Shown: positions 8,676 to 18,671, counted from the stretch's first letter. The stretch: 64,000 nt of DNA from Halapricum desulfuricans (GCF_017094465.1 NZ_CP064791.1:1798001-1862000); one strand, 5' to 3'. Notes: generated from the sequence alone by a model not told the origin. Program-made: numbers and translations.

Positions 8676-9161
8676 TTATTCGTTGTCGTCGTCGGATTCG
8701 TCTTCAGCCTGTCGCTTCTCGCCGCGCTCGGTGAGCTCGACGCTCCCGCCGGCGGCTTCGACCTTCTCGCGAGCGGTCTCGGAGAAGTCATCAGCGACCA
8801 CTTCGAGTTCGTTGCGAACCTGCCCGGCACCGAGCACCTTCACGACATCCGTCTCGGCGGTCGTCTCGACGACCTCGCGGGCATCGATCCGATAGCCGCT
8901 GTCGGTCTCCTCGGCGAGGCCGTCAGCTGCAAGCAGCGGCGCGTCCTCGTCGAGTTCCCGAACGTCGATCGTCTCGACGGTCTCTTTGGCCTTCTCGGGA
9001 CGCGTGAACCCCGACTTGCCCAGCGGCTCGTGGTTGTGGAATTCGTGTTTGTCGCGACCAGCGGCACCGCGACCGCCACGGTGGCCGGCCCCGCGTCGGT
9101 TCTTGTGGGTGCCGCCGCCGTGCGTGCGCGAGCCGCGCTGGCGTTTCTTCTTGCTCGTCAT
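8676..9161 (-). CDS. rpl15: Large-subunit ribosomal protein uL15
   Basis: 161 residues. The N-terminus is the rRNA-binding extension rich in Gly, Arg and His (RGSRTHGGGTHKNRRGAGHRGG), which threads into the 50S core. The C-terminal half is the globular L15 domain (VKVLGAGQVRNELEVVADDFSETAREKVEAAGGS). The C-terminal tail is acidic, as in haloarchaeal proteins. Its start overlaps the uL30 stop by one base. Confidence 0.97.
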   Translation of the reverse strand: MTSKKKRQRGSRTHGGGTHKNRRGAGHRGGRGAAGRDKHEFHNHEPLGKSGFTRPEKAKETVETIDVRELDEDAPLLAADGLAEETDSGYRIDAREVVETTAETDVVKVLGAGQVRNELEVVADDFSETAREKVEAAGGSVELTERGEKRQAEDESDDDNE

Positions 9162-9628
9162 TATCGCATCGCCTCCAGGAGCTCGTCGATGTCTTCTGTC
9201 GTCTGTTTACCGAGCTGCCCGCCTTCCTTGGTGGGATGTTTGATCCCCTCGTGACCGCCCCGCGGCGGGTGCAGTCGCAGCGTCGGCGACAGCCCCTGCT
9301 CTTTCAGGGTCGTCTCCTCTTCGAGCAACGCCTCGGCCAGTTCACCGACGCTATCGTAGTCGGTCTCCCAGCTCGCCCACCAGCTATCGTCCTCGAAGCC
9401 GTCCCCTTCGAGGGGCTCGGCCCGCTTCTTGAGGAGCGTCTCCAGGACGTCCTGGCTGGGTTCGCCGTGAGCGACCCAGTCGTTGACCTTGGTGATCATG
9501 CCTCGGTAGGTGTCTGTGTCCGGCACGAGCGTCGCGTGGTTGACGCGACCGAGGTTCAGCATGTCGAGGGTATCCTCAACCCCGCTCGTCATGTCGATCT
9601 CGCCGCGGAGCTGAACGACCGCCTTCAT
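9161..9628 (-). CDS. rpl30: Large-subunit ribosomal protein uL30
   Basis: 155 residues, the archaeal long form of L30 with the C-terminal extension seen in eukaryotic L7. The core is [38 protein letters not shown]. The end carries LHPPRGGHEGIKHP, which contacts rRNA. It is translationally coupled to its neighbours: the start overlaps the uS5 stop by one base, and the stop overlaps the uL15 start. Confidence 0.97.
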   Translation of the reverse strand: MKAVVQLRGEIDMTSGVEDTLDMLNLGRVNHATLVPDTDTYRGMITKVNDWVAHGEPSQDVLETLLKKRAEPLEGDGFEDDSWWASWETDYDSVGELAEALLEEETTLKEQGLSPTLRLHPPRGGHEGIKHPTKEGGQLGKQTTEDIDELLEAMR

Positions 9629-10266
9629 TATTCGATCACCTCACGCTGTTCGTAGGCTCGCTGGGGCACGCGCGCTTCGGCGGTGTTCCGCAGGGCGTTG
9701 AACGTCGCCTTCGCGAAGTTGACCGTCGTACGCGTGTTCCCCGACGAGCGCGTCCAGATGTCCTCGATACCCGCGAGTTCGAGCACCTTACGGACGGTTT
9801 CCCCGCCCGCGAGGCCGAGCCCGCGCGGTGCGGGCTGGAGCTCGACTTCGACGCTACCGGCCTTGCCGGTCGTGCGCAGCGCGACCGTGTGCGGTCGGCC
9901 ACAGCCACACTCCCAGGAGCCACAGCTCCGGGAAACGTCGATGAGGTTGAGCTTGGCAACGTCGATCGCTTTCTGGATCGCGCCGCCGACCTGGTCGTCA
10001 CGCCCCTCGGCGTAGCCGACCAGTCCGTCGCGATTGCCCACGACGACGACACAGCGGAACTTGACTCGGCGGCCCGAGTCGGTCATCCGCTGGACCATGT
10101 TGATGTCCAGTACCTCGTCCTCCAGATCGGGGACGAGCTGGTCTACGATCTCCGGCTCTTTCAGCGGCAGGCCGGCGTTGAGGGCGTCGACCATCGTGTC
10201 GATCTCGCCCTCGGCTACTTTCCGGCCGAGCCGCGTCCGTGGTGTCCATCCGTCAGATTCGCTCAT
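9628..10266 (-). CDS. rps5: Small-subunit ribosomal protein uS5
   Basis: 212 residues. The double-stranded RNA-binding N-terminal domain ([27 protein letters not shown]) is followed by the S5 C-terminal domain with the Gly-rich loop [32 protein letters not shown] insertion between the two domains is a Cys-rich archaeal feature. S5 lies at the mRNA entry site and affects decoding accuracy. It overlaps uL18 by 4 bp. Confidence 0.97.
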   Translation of the reverse strand: MSESDGWTPRTRLGRKVAEGEIDTMVDALNAGLPLKEPEIVDQLVPDLEDEVLDINMVQRMTDSGRRVKFRCVVVVGNRDGLVGYAEGRDDQVGGAIQKAIDVAKLNLIDVSRSCGSWECGCGRPHTVALRTTGKAGSVEVELQPAPRGLGLAGGETVRKVLELAGIEDIWTRSSGNTRTTVNFAKATFNALRNTAEARVPQRAYEQREVIE

Positions 10267-10826
10267 AGGTCGATGTCTCCCTCCAAGAGGATCTCTCGTG
10301 TGTCGTCGAAATGCGACGGCAGATCCGTCGCGTCGAAGTCCCCACTGTAGAGATCATCGTCCAGCGAGTCGGCATACTCGGCGATATGCTCGCCGCGGGT
10401 CCGCTCCCAGGGTGCGAGTACCTCGTCGTTGTGGGGAATTTCCAGGCCGGCGTCGATTGCGCCTTCCTGCACTGCGAATACTTTACTACCGGGTGTCGGG
10501 GTGTTGAGTCCGATGTCCAGCACGGCCGACTCGTAGCCGGCCTCGACGGCCCGCAGTCCGGCCAGCAGCCCCGTGAGGTAGGCGGCGGGGAGGTTGCCCG
10601 TCGGGGCTTCCCAGCCGTACGCCTCGAGGTCGCTGGAGACAGCGTTTGCGACCGTCTGGTCGCCGTTCGAGCCGCGAATCACCAGCTGCGCCCTGACATG
10701 TTTGTTGCTCTTGCGAGCGACCAGGCGTGGCTTGCCGGATTTCAACAGGCGCAACCGCTGATGGTAATCCGTCCGGGCCTCGCGGCGCCGGCGCATCGGA
10801 ACGTTATATCGTGGTCCTGTCGCCAT
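10263..10826 (-). CDS. rpl18: Large-subunit ribosomal protein uL18
   Basis: 187 residues, the archaeal/eukaryotic L5-like form, binding 5S rRNA in the central protuberance with uL5. The basic N-terminus ([31 protein letters not shown]) and the core ([20 protein letters not shown]) are clear. It overlaps uS5 by 4 bp downstream and shares one base with eL19. Confidence 0.97.
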   Translation of the reverse strand: MATGPRYNVPMRRRREARTDYHQRLRLLKSGKPRLVARKSNKHVRAQLVIRGSNGDQTVANAVSSDLEAYGWEAPTGNLPAAYLTGLLAGLRAVEAGYESAVLDIGLNTPTPGSKVFAVQEGAIDAGLEIPHNDEVLAPWERTRGEHIAEYADSLDDDLYSGDFDATDLPSHFDDTREILLEGDIDL

Positions 10827-11278
10827 CAGTTCTCACCGAATTGGTCTTCGATATACCGCTCGAGATCGGCGACAGAGTCGAACTCGCCGCCGCTCGCGCG
10901 GTCGTATAGCGTGCGATACTCCGAGGCCGACAGCTCGTCTTCCTCGTCGCGAAGCTCACGCAGCCGACGCCGCTGGGCGCGGATGCGCGACCGCCAGTCG
11001 TCTTTCTCGTTCTCGCGACCGCCGGATTTCCCCTTGCGGGAACCGTGCCCCTTCTGGTGGCCATAGGAGCGTTTCTGCTGGCGCTCTTTGGCACGACCAC
11101 GGGAGTTTCCAGCGGCTGCTTCGGTCTGAATGAGTCCCTCATCGACCAGTTCGCGGACGTCCTCACGGGTGATCGCGTCGGCGATTTCGCCCTGGGCGTC
11201 GGGGTCGAACCAGACCCGGTTTTTCCCGACGTCCAGCACGTCCGCAGCCAGTCGCTTCTGTGCGCTGAGATCAGTCAT
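10826..11278 (-). CDS. rpl19e: Large-subunit ribosomal protein eL19
   Basis: 150 residues, a protein found only in archaea and eukaryotes. The N-terminal globular part ([28 protein letters not shown]) leads to the long basic helix segment typical of L19e ([20 protein letters not shown]), and then a C-terminal helix. It occurs in the order eL32-eL19-uL18-uS5, as in all archaeal spc operons. The start overlaps the eL32 stop by 4 bp. Confidence 0.97.
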   Translation of the reverse strand: MTDLSAQKRLAADVLDVGKNRVWFDPDAQGEIADAITREDVRELVDEGLIQTEAAAGNSRGRAKERQQKRSYGHQKGHGSRKGKSGGRENEKDDWRSRIRAQRRRLRELRDEEDELSASEYRTLYDRASGGEFDSVADLERYIEDQFGEN

Positions 11279-11985
11279 TCTGACACCTCCACTTCGACGT
11301 AGGTAGGGTTGAGGACGCGAATGCCGGCGTCCTCGGCTTCCTCCTCGATCCGCTCTCGCTTGCGCGCGCCGACTTTCGAAGCGATGCGCACGGCCTGGGT
11401 GTCACCGTCGACGCCCTCGAGGTCGTCCACGTTGTGCACGCGGACTTCCTCGAAGCCGCTCGGATGCAGGCCTCGGACTGCCTCGGGGGTCCGGAAGCCG
11501 GCTTCGACTTTCGGACCCTTACCCTTGATACCGCGTCGCTGTTTGGAGAGGCCGCCACGGGGCTCGCGCCACGAGGTCGGCGTGCGCTTTTTCTTGTGGT
11601 AGTCCTGGCGGTTGAACTGCGGCTTGCCGACCCGCTTGCGCTGGGTCAGCAGTCGCTCGGTCTCCTCGTCCAGGTCGGGCGTCTTCTCGACCAGCCCGCG
11701 CGGCTGGAGTTCAGTCTCGACGTCCTCGGCCTCCGCGGCTGCTTCGGGTTCGTCCGTTTCGACGTCACCCTCTGCCTCTTCGGAGACTTCGAGTTCGCCG
11801 ACGTCGGCTTTGATACGCGCAGCGAGCGCGTTCCCGACACCTTCGGCTTCGGCAAGTTCTTCCTGTGAGGCGGCTCGGACATCCTCGACCGTCTCAAAGC
11901 CAGCCTCGCGCAGCGCGTCGGCCTTCGCGTCGCCGACACCACTGATGTCTGTCAACGCTTCGAATTCGTTGTCTTCGTCTGCCAT
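11275..11985 (-). CDS. rpl32e: Large-subunit ribosomal protein eL32 with helix-hairpin-helix extension
   Basis: 236 residues. The C-terminal half is the conserved L32e domain ([32 protein letters not shown]). The N-terminal 100 residues form a haloarchaeal addition: a helix-hairpin-helix unit ([24 protein letters not shown], then [15 protein letters not shown]) followed by an acidic linker rich in Glu. Helix-hairpin-helix units usually bind nucleic acid without sequence preference, so the extension may contact rRNA. The start overlaps the uL6 stop by one base. Confidence 0.96.
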   Translation of the reverse strand: MADEDNEFEALTDISGVGDAKADALREAGFETVEDVRAASQEELAEAEGVGNALAARIKADVGELEVSEEAEGDVETDEPEAAAEAEDVETELQPRGLVEKTPDLDEETERLLTQRKRVGKPQFNRQDYHKKKRTPTSWREPRGGLSKQRRGIKGKGPKVEAGFRTPEAVRGLHPSGFEEVRVHNVDDLEGVDGDTQAVRIASKVGARKRERIEEEAEDAGIRVLNPTYVEVEVSE

Positions 11986-12521
11986 CAGGCGTCACCTCGG
12001 TTCGGTTTCTGCGTAATGTAGACGCCGTCCTGGAAGACCCGCACGTCCTTGTCCGTGACGCGCGTCAGCTGCTCGATGTCGGCAGCCGTCTGTCCGACGT
12101 CTTCGATGCTCGGGCCGGAGAGCGTGATCTCCTCGCCGTCGACGTCGACATCGGTATCGCCGTGGATCGGCGTCTTTCGCGGGGCCTTCTCCCCGAGGAA
12201 GTTTTCGATGACGACCTCGTCGCCTTCCGCACGGACCTGCATCGGGAAGTGAGAGTAGAAGATCTCCATCTCGTACTCCCACCCTTCGGTGACCCCGTGG
12301 AACATATTCTCCACGTGGCTCTCGAAGGTCCCGACGGTCGCGCGCGTCTTGGCGTCGTCCTCGTCGGATTCGATGACAAGTTCGTCGCCATCGATATCCA
12401 CGGAGACGTCCGGGTACCAGAGTCGGCGCGTAACGCTACCCTGCGGTCCCTCGACCGTCAGCTCGAGATGGTCCATCTCGGCGCTGACATCGTCTGGAAT
12501 TTCGAGTACTGTTCGTGCCAT
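11985..12521 (-). CDS. rpl6: Large-subunit ribosomal protein uL6
   Basis: 178 residues. The two tandem L6 folds are visible: the first starts at [28 protein letters not shown] and the second carries the rRNA-binding loop [14 protein letters not shown]. The frame is open upstream to 12653, but that part runs into uS8 in another frame, so the start is the ATG at 12521, 2 bp after the uS8 stop. Confidence 0.97.
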   Translation of the reverse strand: MARTVLEIPDDVSAEMDHLELTVEGPQGSVTRRLWYPDVSVDIDGDELVIESDEDDAKTRATVGTFESHVENMFHGVTEGWEYEMEIFYSHFPMQVRAEGDEVVIENFLGEKAPRKTPIHGDTDVDVDGEEITLSGPSIEDVGQTAADIEQLTRVTDKDVRVFQDGVYITQKPNRGDA

Positions 12522-12523
12522 TG

Positions 12524-12916
12524 TTAGTAGACGTATGCGATCACCTGGCCACCGACGCCCTCCTCGCGAGCGTCGTAGTGGCTCATGATGCCGTGGCTGG
12601 TGGAGACAACGAGTGCACCGTAGTCCTGGGCGGGGAGGAACCGCTTCTCCCACTTCTCGAACTCGTCAGCGCCCGCCGAATAGCGGGGCTGCACGGAACC
12701 GCACTCGTTGATCGCACCCTTCAGTTCGACCTCGAACCGACCGGCTTTGCCGTCGTCGACGAACTCGAAGCCGCCGATGTACCCGCTGTCGTAGAAGACT
12801 TCGAGTACGCTGCCGATCTCGTTCGAGGCGGGCTCGACTGTCTGGGTCAGCTTTCCGACGCTCTCGGCGTTGTCGACTGCCGACAGCGCGTTGCTGAGTG
12901 GATCGTTTCCTGTCAT
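12524..12916 (-). CDS. rps8: Small-subunit ribosomal protein uS8
   Basis: 130 residues. S8 is a primary binder of the central domain of 16S rRNA. The N-terminal motif (NDPLSNALSAVDNAE) and the C-terminal conserved loop (ALVVSTSHGIMSHYDA) with the STSHG signature are present. In bacteria S8 represses this operon by binding its mRNA; whether that holds here cannot be judged. Its start lies 2 bp downstream of the uS14 stop. Confidence 0.97.
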   Translation of the reverse strand: MTGNDPLSNALSAVDNAESVGKLTQTVEPASNEIGSVLEVFYDSGYIGGFEFVDDGKAGRFEVELKGAINECGSVQPRYSAGADEFEKWEKRFLPAQDYGALVVSTSHGIMSHYDAREEGVGGQVIAYVY

Positions 12917-12918
12917 TG

Positions 12919-13104
12919 TTAGCTGTACTTCTCGAAGCCCATGTCACGGGAGATCTCTCGGAAACACTGGCGACACAGCCAGATATCGTACTTCCCGACC
13001 AGACCCTGTTCGCGACCGCAACGCTGGCAGGCCTGCATCTGCCCGGTTCGCTTCGCGGCCTGCTCGCCAGTGGCTTCTTTCGATTCCTGCTCGGATTCGC
13101 TCAT
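12919..13104 (-). CDS. rps14: Small-subunit ribosomal protein uS14, zinc form
   Basis: 61 residues with Cys26-Cys29 and Cys44-Cys47 forming the zinc ribbon of the archaeal S14. The C-terminal [14 protein letters not shown] motif is intact. It binds the 3' domain of 16S rRNA in the small-subunit head. The first 20 residues are a haloarchaeal acidic/Ser-rich extension. The start overlaps the uL5 stop by 4 bp. Confidence 0.96.
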   Translation of the reverse strand: MSESEQESKEATGEQAAKRTGQMQACQRCGREQGLVGKYDIWLCRQCFREISRDMGFEKYS

Positions 13105-13631
13105 TCGTTCACCTCCACGTCGAAGGTCGACTCGACGAACGCGATCGCGTCCTCGGGATCGAGCCGGTGGTTCGAAGGGATCGGGCGATCGGCCTTGTCG
13201 CGCTTGGTGACGCGATAGCCGGGGCGGACGAGGTTGACCGTCACGTCCAGCCCGTAGATCCCGATCGTCGGGTCGTACTCCTGGCTCGGGAACTCGGTGT
13301 GTTCCTCGACCCCGAAGCTGAAGTTGCCCGTATCGTCGAACTGTCCGGCCGCAAGGTCGACCAGCGGCAGTGCCGTCTCCAGGAAGGATTCAGCCTGCTC
13401 GGCGCGAAGTGTGACCTTCGCACCGATCGGGTCACCCTGTCGGATGTTGAACTCCCCGACAGTCTCTTTGGCCCGCGTCCGAACGGACTGCTGGCCTGTG
13501 ACCTCTTCGAGGATCTCTTCAGCGTTGGCGAGTTCGCGACCGCCTTCGCCGACGCCCATGTGAACGACAACCTTCTCGATATGCGGCTCGCGCATCTCGT
13601 GGAACTCGCCCTCCGCGCTTTCCGAGCTCAT
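13101..13631 (-). CDS. rpl5: Large-subunit ribosomal protein uL5
   Basis: 176 residues; binds 5S rRNA with uL18 and contacts P-site tRNA. The signature [24 protein letters not shown] and the [16 protein letters not shown] stretch are typical of archaeal L5. It overlaps eS4 by 4 bp and uS14 by 4 bp, consistent with translational coupling along the operon. Confidence 0.97.
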   Translation of the reverse strand: MSSESAEGEFHEMREPHIEKVVVHMGVGEGGRELANAEEILEEVTGQQSVRTRAKETVGEFNIRQGDPIGAKVTLRAEQAESFLETALPLVDLAAGQFDDTGNFSFGVEEHTEFPSQEYDPTIGIYGLDVTVNLVRPGYRVTKRDKADRPIPSNHRLDPEDAIAFVESTFDVEVNE

Positions 13632-14431
13632 TCGTCGTCACCTCCTGCTTCCTCGTCGTCGGTCTCGTCTGCGTCGGCCTCGTCCGGAATGTCGGCGCCC
13701 GCATCGGCCTCCGGTGCAGCCTCTTCGTCCTCGTCGTCGCTCGTGAAGTTCTCGTCGATGACGACGACGTACTCCTCGATCGTCTCGAAGCCCTCGCCGC
13801 CGTCCTGTTCGACCAGGACGTTGTTCGGCGCACTGCTGGCGGTGACCTGGATCTCGTCGATCGTGCCGATCTCGCCGGCGTGCTGGCCGTCGACCGCCGT
13901 GACCAGGGCCCCTTCTTCGTACTCGAAGTGAGCGACGATCTCGTCGTCCTCGTTGGCGATGACGATCGAGTCACTGGGAGCGTACTCGCTAGCGTCGTCG
14001 ACCAGTAGCGTGTGCCCGTCGTGCAACGTCAACTGGACGTCGCCGCCGGAGACGTGCTGTTTGCCGACGATCTTGCCGAGTTTGGATTCGGCGGCATCGG
14101 TGTCGATGGCCGTCAGCGCGAGCCGACCGCCCTCGCCGGGGAACACCCGGTAGTACTCCTCGCGCTCGGTAAACGCCAGGATGTCGAACATCCCGACCGG
14201 GCGCGACTCGTCGCTTTCGGGCGTGCCGTTGATCAGGATCTGATCCTGATTCAGCGCGTAGCGGGCTTCCTTGCGGCTGTCGACGTACCCCAGCACGTCC
14301 CGAAGGACGATCAGCAGGGGCACGCCGTCCTCACCGTGCGGGCCGGCATCGGCCTTGACGGTGAACGTCTGGGTCTTGCGCTCGACTGGCCAGCTGTTCG
14401 GTACCGAGAGTCGTTTCTGATGTTTCGTCAT
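13628..14431 (-). CDS. rps4e: Small-subunit ribosomal protein eS4
   Basis: 267 residues. An S4-type RNA-binding domain ([20 protein letters not shown]) is followed by the eS4 central domain and a KOW-like segment ([20 protein letters not shown]). The last 40 residues are almost purely acidic ([14 protein letters not shown] and on), an unusually long halophilic tail compared with non-halophilic archaea. It is found only in archaea and eukaryotes, always between uL24 and uL5 in this cluster. Confidence 0.96.
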   Translation of the reverse strand: MTKHQKRLSVPNSWPVERKTQTFTVKADAGPHGEDGVPLLIVLRDVLGYVDSRKEARYALNQDQILINGTPESDESRPVGMFDILAFTEREEYYRVFPGEGGRLALTAIDTDAAESKLGKIVGKQHVSGGDVQLTLHDGHTLLVDDASEYAPSDSIVIANEDDEIVAHFEYEEGALVTAVDGQHAGEIGTIDEIQVTASSAPNNVLVEQDGGEGFETIEEYVVVIDENFTSDDEDEEAAPEADAGADIPDEADADETDDEEAGGDDE

Positions 14432-14790
14432 GCGCTATCCTCCTCGCTTTCCAGGCGCGCCTGCCGACGATCGTCCTCGAGATCGAGGTCGATCACGCGG
14501 AGGTTGCTCGACTCGAGCGGCCGGGGGACCTCTTCCCCGTCGGCTGTCTCGAGGGTCACTTCCTCGACGTGTACGACAGCGTCTCTGAGGTCGACGTTGA
14601 CGACATCGCCTTCCTCGCCGGCGAAGTCGCCACGCATGACCTCGACAGTGTCGCCCTCGTTGACGCGGACCGATCGCTGGCCGTACTCCTCGCGGAGGTC
14701 TTCGGCCAGCGTCGCCCGCACCTGCGACTGCTTCTCGTGCAGCGGGGCGCGCCGTGTCTGGGTTCGCTGTTTCGATGGTTGCTCGCTCAT
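14428..14790 (-). CDS. rpl24: Large-subunit ribosomal protein uL24
   Basis: 120 residues; an assembly-initiating protein at the exit tunnel region. The KOW motif ([26 protein letters not shown]) is present after a basic N-terminal segment ([25 protein letters not shown]) typical of archaeal L24. The stop overlaps the eS4 start by 4 bp, and uL14 ends 4 bp upstream of its start. Confidence 0.97.
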   Translation of the reverse strand: MSEQPSKQRTQTRRAPLHEKQSQVRATLAEDLREEYGQRSVRVNEGDTVEVMRGDFAGEEGDVVNVDLRDAVVHVEEVTLETADGEEVPRPLESSNLRVIDLDLEDDRRQARLESEEDSA

Positions 14791-14794
14791 GGTT

Positions 14795-15193
14795 CTATAC
14801 GATCATTGTCGCTGTCGATGCGATACTGCCGAACCGCTCGGCGACTTCCCGCGCGACGGGACCCTTGATCTCGGTCCCGCGGGGGTCCTCGTTCTCGTCG
14901 ACGATGACGGCCGCATTGTCTTCGTATTTGACGCGCGTGCCGTCTGGTCGGCGGATGGGCTTGCGCTGGCGGATGATCACTGCCTCGAGCACCTGGCGAC
15001 GCATCTCGGGCGTCCCCTTGGTGACCGAAACGGTGATCTTGTCGCCCAGACCCGCCTTCGGGTGGCGGTTCTTGGTCCCCTGGTAGTTGGTGATGCTGAT
15101 CACTTTGAGTTCGCGTGCGCCAGTGTTGTCGGCACAGTTGATCAGCGACCCCTTCTCCAGGCCCTGGGTGACGTCTGCTTTCAGCGCTTCCAT
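14795..15193 (-). CDS. rpl14: Large-subunit ribosomal protein uL14
   Basis: 132 residues. L14 is a beta-barrel protein at the subunit interface. The sequence [34 protein letters not shown] is the standard archaeal start, and [26 protein letters not shown] is the conserved core. The ATG at 15193 overlaps the uS17 stop (TGATG). A GTG one codon earlier is also in frame but would lie inside that stop region, so I did not use it. Confidence 0.97.
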   Translation of the reverse strand: MEALKADVTQGLEKGSLINCADNTGARELKVISITNYQGTKNRHPKAGLGDKITVSVTKGTPEMRRQVLEAVIIRQRKPIRRPDGTRVKYEDNAAVIVDENEDPRGTEIKGPVAREVAERFGSIASTATMIV

Positions 15194-15519
15194 CACTCGT
15201 CACCTCCCTCGACGGAAACGACTGCGTGGGATTTCGTCTTCGAGAGCGGTCGTGTCTCTGCTATCGTGACCGTGTCGCCGACCTCGATGTCGAGGCACGG
15301 CGGTGCGTGCGCGGGCACCCGGGACCGACGTTTCATATATCGGTCGTACTTGGGTACCTTGACGTCGTACTCGCGTTCGACGACGACGGTCTTCTCCATG
15401 TCTGTGGAGGCGACTGTGCCTTCGAGCGTCTGTCCGCGCACCGAAAGGGTGCCGTGGAACGGACAGTTCTCGTCGTCACAGCTCGTCTCCGGCTGTTGTA
15501 CGTTCAGTCCTATCGCCAT
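15193..15519 (-). CDS. rps17: Small-subunit ribosomal protein uS17
   Basis: 108 residues with the OB fold of S17: [31 protein letters not shown] holds the conserved KT.VV and RYMKR elements. The archaeal N-terminal part contains [10 protein letters not shown]. It binds the 5' domain of 16S rRNA. The start overlaps the end of rnp1 by 10 bp. Confidence 0.96.
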   Translation of the reverse strand: MAIGLNVQQPETSCDDENCPFHGTLSVRGQTLEGTVASTDMEKTVVVEREYDVKVPKYDRYMKRRSRVPAHAPPCLDIEVGDTVTIAETRPLSKTKSHAVVSVEGGDE

Positions 15520-15896
15520 ATGGAATCACCTGTGTGTTCTGTGCGTCGGGCCGGTCGTGCGACGAGTCGCTCTCCGTCGACGCGGACTCGCTGTCCGTCC
15601 GAAAGAGTGAACTCGAACGTCGCAGCCGCCTTCGGCACCAGTTTCTCGCGGGCGCGAGACGGTGACACCGCCTCGGACTCGCGGCGCGTAGCGCCGCGCT
15701 GGCCCGCTCGAACGTCCCGCGGAACGTCGTTCCGCGCTGGCCACGCCCGGTCGGCTCGCTCGATGTGCAACGTGTTGGCCGTCTCCATGACGACCTCGCC
15801 TTCGATGTCCAGCAAGTCGGGGTTGGACGCCGCCGTAACGCGGACGTCCAGTCCAACCAATTCGTGTCGCGCGAGCGTCTCGGGCGTGCGTGTCAT
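15510..15896 (-). CDS. rnp1: Ribonuclease P protein component 1 (Rpp29/Pop4 family)
   Basis: 128 residues; a protein subunit of archaeal RNase P, which removes 5' leaders from tRNA precursors. Both conserved halves are recognisable: the N-terminal [17 protein letters not shown] with [13 protein letters not shown], and the C-terminal [32 protein letters not shown]. Between them lies an Arg/Ala-rich insert of about 35 residues (from roughly [12 protein letters not shown] to SPSRAREK) that is encoded by palindromic DNA. I use the ATG at 15896; the frame is open to 15929. Placement between uL29 and uS17 is the usual archaeal arrangement. Confidence 0.88.
   Translation of the reverse strand: MTRTPETLARHELVGLDVRVTAASNPDLLDIEGEVVMETANTLHIERADRAWPARNDVPRDVRAGQRGATRRESEAVSPSRAREKLVPKAAATFEFTLSDGQRVRVDGERLVARPARRTEHTGDSIWR
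15681..15742 (-). repeat. Two tandem palindromic units inside rnp1
   Basis: Unit 1 has arms GCGGCGC (15681-15687) and GCGCCGC (15691-15697) around a 3-nt loop. Unit 2 has arms CGCGGAAC (15718-15725) and GTTCCGCG (15729-15736) around a 3-nt loop. The 11-mer CCGCGCTGGCC recurs at 15694-15704 and 15732-15742, 38 bp apart. The stem sequences differ but each is self-complementary, so the structure rather than the sequence is shared. The units lie in frame in the poorly conserved middle of rnp1. Confidence 0.7.
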
Positions 15897-15959
15897 CTTA
15901 CTGCTCCTCCTCGAGATTGCCTGTCTCACGGTTCACACCGTTCGACGTATCTGGTGATC

Positions 15960-16166
15960 TCATTCGAGATCACCCTCTTCACGCTGGACCGTCTTGATCC
16001 GCGCGATTGTCCGACGGAGTTCACCGATACGGCCGGGGTTGTCCGGCGCACCACCGGCGGCCTTGACGGCCTCGGCGTTCAGCAGCTCCGTCTCGAGCTC
16101 CTCGAGCTCGTTCTGCCGTTCCGCGGGCGTCATGTCCCGCAGTTCTTCGACGTGGACGATGCTCAT
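15960..16166 (-). CDS. rpl29: Large-subunit ribosomal protein uL29
   Basis: 68 residues forming the two-helix L29 fold at the tunnel exit: [34 protein letters not shown] and [17 protein letters not shown]. The start overlaps the uS3 stop by 4 bp. A 63-bp gap to rnp1 downstream is the widest gap inside the ribosomal protein operon. Confidence 0.96.
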   Translation of the reverse strand: MSIVHVEELRDMTPAERQNELEELETELLNAEAVKAAGGAPDNPGRIGELRRTIARIKTVQREEGDLE

Positions 16167-17065
16167 TGTTCGTCCTCCTCGCTCGTCTCGTCGTCCATTT
16201 CATCCAGGAGTTCCTCGGCTTCTGCCTCGGTCTCCTCGTCGAGTTCCTCGTCGACGGCCTCTTCGAGTTCGTCGAGGTCGTCCTCGACATCATCGTCGTC
16301 GGGCACGTCGACATCGTCGAAGTCTTCGGGCGCTTCCTCGGCGACTTCCTCGTCGATGTCGGGCGTCTCCTCGGTGTCGGCCGCCGCGGCCTCGCCCTCG
16401 TCAGGTTCGCCTTCGAGGAGTTCCTCGACGGACTCGCCCTCGACGTCCTCGACGTAATCGGCGACGTCAACATCGTCGTAGATCTCGAAGTCGTCCGGCA
16501 GCTCGGCCTCCGGCGGAATGATCTTGACGTCCACGCCGATCGTCCCGAGCTTCATGACGGCGACGCCCTGGCCGTGATCGACGATCTCCTGGGCGGGTTC
16601 GCCGTTGTGCTTGATGTAGCCACGGTTGAACTTCTCCACGCGCGAGCGTGCACCCGTGACCTTCCCGGAGAGGACGATCTCAGCGCCCTTCGCGCCGGCT
16701 TCCATGATCCGGTCGATCGTGGTGTGTCCGGCCTTCCGGAAGTACCAGCCGCGTTCGAGGGCGTTCGCCAGTCGATCAGCGACGATCTGGGCGTTCAGGT
16801 CCGGCTCATCGACCTCCTGGACGTCGACCTGCGGGTCTTCGAGGTTGAACTCCTCTTCCAGCGTGGTCGTGAGCTTGCGAATGTTCTTCCCGCCCTTGCC
16901 GATGACCATCCCGGGCTTCTCGGCCTTGAGGACGATCTGGGTTCCCATCGGAGTCTTGGCGACGTCCATGCCGCCGTAACCCGCACGACCCAGTTCGTCT
17001 GCGAAGAACTCGTCGATCTGGGTCCGCTGGAGCCCGTCTTCGATGAACTGCTGTTCGTCAGCCAT
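16163..17065 (-). CDS. rps3: Small-subunit ribosomal protein uS3
   Basis: 300 residues. The KH domain ([25 protein letters not shown]) with the GKGGKN loop binds 16S rRNA at the mRNA entry, and the S3 C-terminal domain follows ([29 protein letters not shown]). The last 90 residues are an extreme acidic tail made mostly of Glu and Asp, longer than in most S3 proteins and typical of salt-in haloarchaea. The start shares one base with the uL22 stop. Confidence 0.96.
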   Translation of the reverse strand: MADEQQFIEDGLQRTQIDEFFADELGRAGYGGMDVAKTPMGTQIVLKAEKPGMVIGKGGKNIRKLTTTLEEEFNLEDPQVDVQEVDEPDLNAQIVADRLANALERGWYFRKAGHTTIDRIMEAGAKGAEIVLSGKVTGARSRVEKFNRGYIKHNGEPAQEIVDHGQGVAVMKLGTIGVDVKIIPPEAELPDDFEIYDDVDVADYVEDVEGESVEELLEGEPDEGEAAAADTEETPDIDEEVAEEAPEDFDDVDVPDDDDVEDDLDELEEAVDEELDEETEAEAEELLDEMDDETSEEDEQ

Positions 17066-17526
17066 TATTCCTCGACCTCCTCGAGGATGAGTTCGACGTC
17101 GACTTCCATGCTGTTGAACGCAGAGGCCCGCCCCATCGCGCGGGGCTGGCGTCCCTGGGTCTCGCCGACTTTGTGGGCCGCGACGTGCATGATCTCCATA
17201 CTCTCGCCGTCAAAGCCCTGATGGTCGGCGTTGCCAATGGCGTTCTCCAGCAGGTCCAGGAAGGCGTTGCTGGCCTTCTCCGGGAAGCGACCGGCGTCCC
17301 AGCCGTCGATGTTCGTTCGATGGCCGACGCCCGAGTTGTGCTGTCGGAAGGGGACCGGCTGGTCACCCTCGATGACAGCCTCGAGGTACTCGACAGCCTC
17401 GCCGGCTGTCTTGCCCTTGATCTCCCGGGCGATGGCCTTGCTGTGCTTGTGGCTCATCTGCCGCTCCCGAAGCATCGCTTTCGCGGTCGTTTCGGGATCG
17501 GCTTCGACTGAGTAGCTGATTCCCAT
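17065..17526 (-). CDS. rpl22: Large-subunit ribosomal protein uL22
   Basis: 153 residues; lines the nascent-peptide tunnel. The conserved segments MLRERQMSHKHSKAIAREIKGK, QHNSGVGHRTNIDGWDAGRFPEKA and RAMGRASAFNSMEVDVELILEE are in place. The start lies 3 bp after the uS19 stop. MGISYSVEADPETTAKA is the standard haloarchaeal N-terminus. Confidence 0.97.
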   Translation of the reverse strand: MGISYSVEADPETTAKAMLRERQMSHKHSKAIAREIKGKTAGEAVEYLEAVIEGDQPVPFRQHNSGVGHRTNIDGWDAGRFPEKASNAFLDLLENAIGNADHQGFDGESMEIMHVAAHKVGETQGRQPRAMGRASAFNSMEVDVELILEEVEE

Positions 17527-17529
17527 GGT

Positions 17530-17952
17530 TTATTTGAGCGGTACGAACTTCGAGGATCGGGTCGCCCCGATGCCGGCCTGTCCGTGTTCGACCGACGTTC
17601 GGGTGAGCTGGAACTCGCCCAGGTAGTGCCCGAGCATCTCCGGCTCGATTTTCACTCGCTCGAAGCTCTGCCCGTTGTGGACGGCGAAGGTCAGCCCGAC
17701 CATCTCGGGGACGATCGGCATGTCCCGGAGGTGTGTCCGGATCGGGTTGTTGGCCGTCTGTTCCTCTTCGGCCTCGCGTGCCTCTTCGAGCAACTGCTGT
17801 TTCTCGTAGGACAGGCCGCGATTGATACTTCGCCGCACGCGTGCGGGGAGCAGTTCCGCGACTTCCTCGAGATCCATGTCCTGCAGCTCGTCGAGCGTGT
17901 AGCCACGGTAGGTAAACTCGCCTTCGTGGCCGATCTGGTAATCCGAGCTCAT
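17530..17952 (-). CDS. rps19: Small-subunit ribosomal protein uS19
   Basis: 140 residues. The signature around [33 protein letters not shown] matches archaeal S19, which sits in the 30S head with uS13. The N-terminal segment [35 protein letters not shown] is the archaeal extension. It overlaps the uL2 stop by 4 bp. Confidence 0.97.
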   Translation of the reverse strand: MSSDYQIGHEGEFTYRGYTLDELQDMDLEEVAELLPARVRRSINRGLSYEKQQLLEEAREAEEEQTANNPIRTHLRDMPIVPEMVGLTFAVHNGQSFERVKIEPEMLGHYLGEFQLTRTSVEHGQAGIGATRSSKFVPLK

Positions 17953-18671
17953 TCGTTACCACCGCGGCCAGTTCGCCGCGAAGAGATGTCCCCGACTTTC
18001 CGTCCCGGCGGGGCGTTACGGGAGATCGATTTCGGCTTGCCCGGGTGCTGGCGGCCACCGCCACCGAACGGGTGGTCGACGGCGTTCATCGCCACACCGC
18101 GGACCCGCGGCCAAACCATGCCGCGCGCTTTCGCCTTGTGATGTTTGTTTCCGGCTTTGACCAGCGGTTTCTCGGTCCGACCACCACCGGCGACCACGCC
18201 GATCGTGGCCCGGCACTGCGGATCGAGCTGTTTGAACTCGCCGCTCGGTAGTTCCACGACCGCGACGTTGCGGTCGTGACTGATGAGTCGGCCGTTCACA
18301 CCCGAGGCGCGGGCGAACTTGCCGCCGTCGCCCTGGTTAGCCTCGATGTTACACACCGGAACCCCTTCGGGGATCTCCGCCAGCGGAAGGGTGTTGCCAG
18401 GTGCGATCTCGGCGCTGACGCCGACCTGGATCTCGTCGCCGACCCCGATGCCTTCGGGGGCGAGTACGAGTCGCTGGTCGCCGTCCTCGAACTCGACGGC
18501 CGCGATCGGCGACGAGCGGGCCGGGTCGTGCTCGATGTCGACAACTGTCCCGGAGACGACATCGCCGTCTTCGACAGTGCGATGCTGCAGATCGGATTTA
18601 TAGCGGTGCGACGGGGCACGGAACGTCGGCGTCCCGCGACCACGTCGCTGTCCGCGAATGCGTCGTCCCAT
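17949..18671 (-). CDS. rpl2: Large-subunit ribosomal protein uL2
   Basis: 240 residues; needed for subunit joining and peptidyl transfer. The N-terminal [25 protein letters not shown] and the highly conserved C-terminal loop [33 protein letters not shown], with the peptidyl-transferase His in AVDHPFGGG, are complete. The gene starts 1 bp after the uL23 stop region. Confidence 0.97.
   Translation of the reverse strand: MGRRIRGQRRGRGTPTFRAPSHRYKSDLQHRTVEDGDVVSGTVVDIEHDPARSSPIAAVEFEDGDQRLVLAPEGIGVGDEIQVGVSAEIAPGNTLPLAEIPEGVPVCNIEANQGDGGKFARASGVNGRLISHDRNVAVVELPSGEFKQLDPQCRATIGVVAGGGRTEKPLVKAGNKHHKAKARGMVWPRVRGVAMNAVDHPFGGGGRQHPGKPKSISRNAPPGRKVGDISSRRTGRGGNE

Noticed and set aside
14012-15610. 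532-codon rightward ORF across eS4, uL24, uL14 and uS17
   Set aside because: Runs antisense through four ribosomal protein genes whose identities are certain; the encoded sequence is low complexity.
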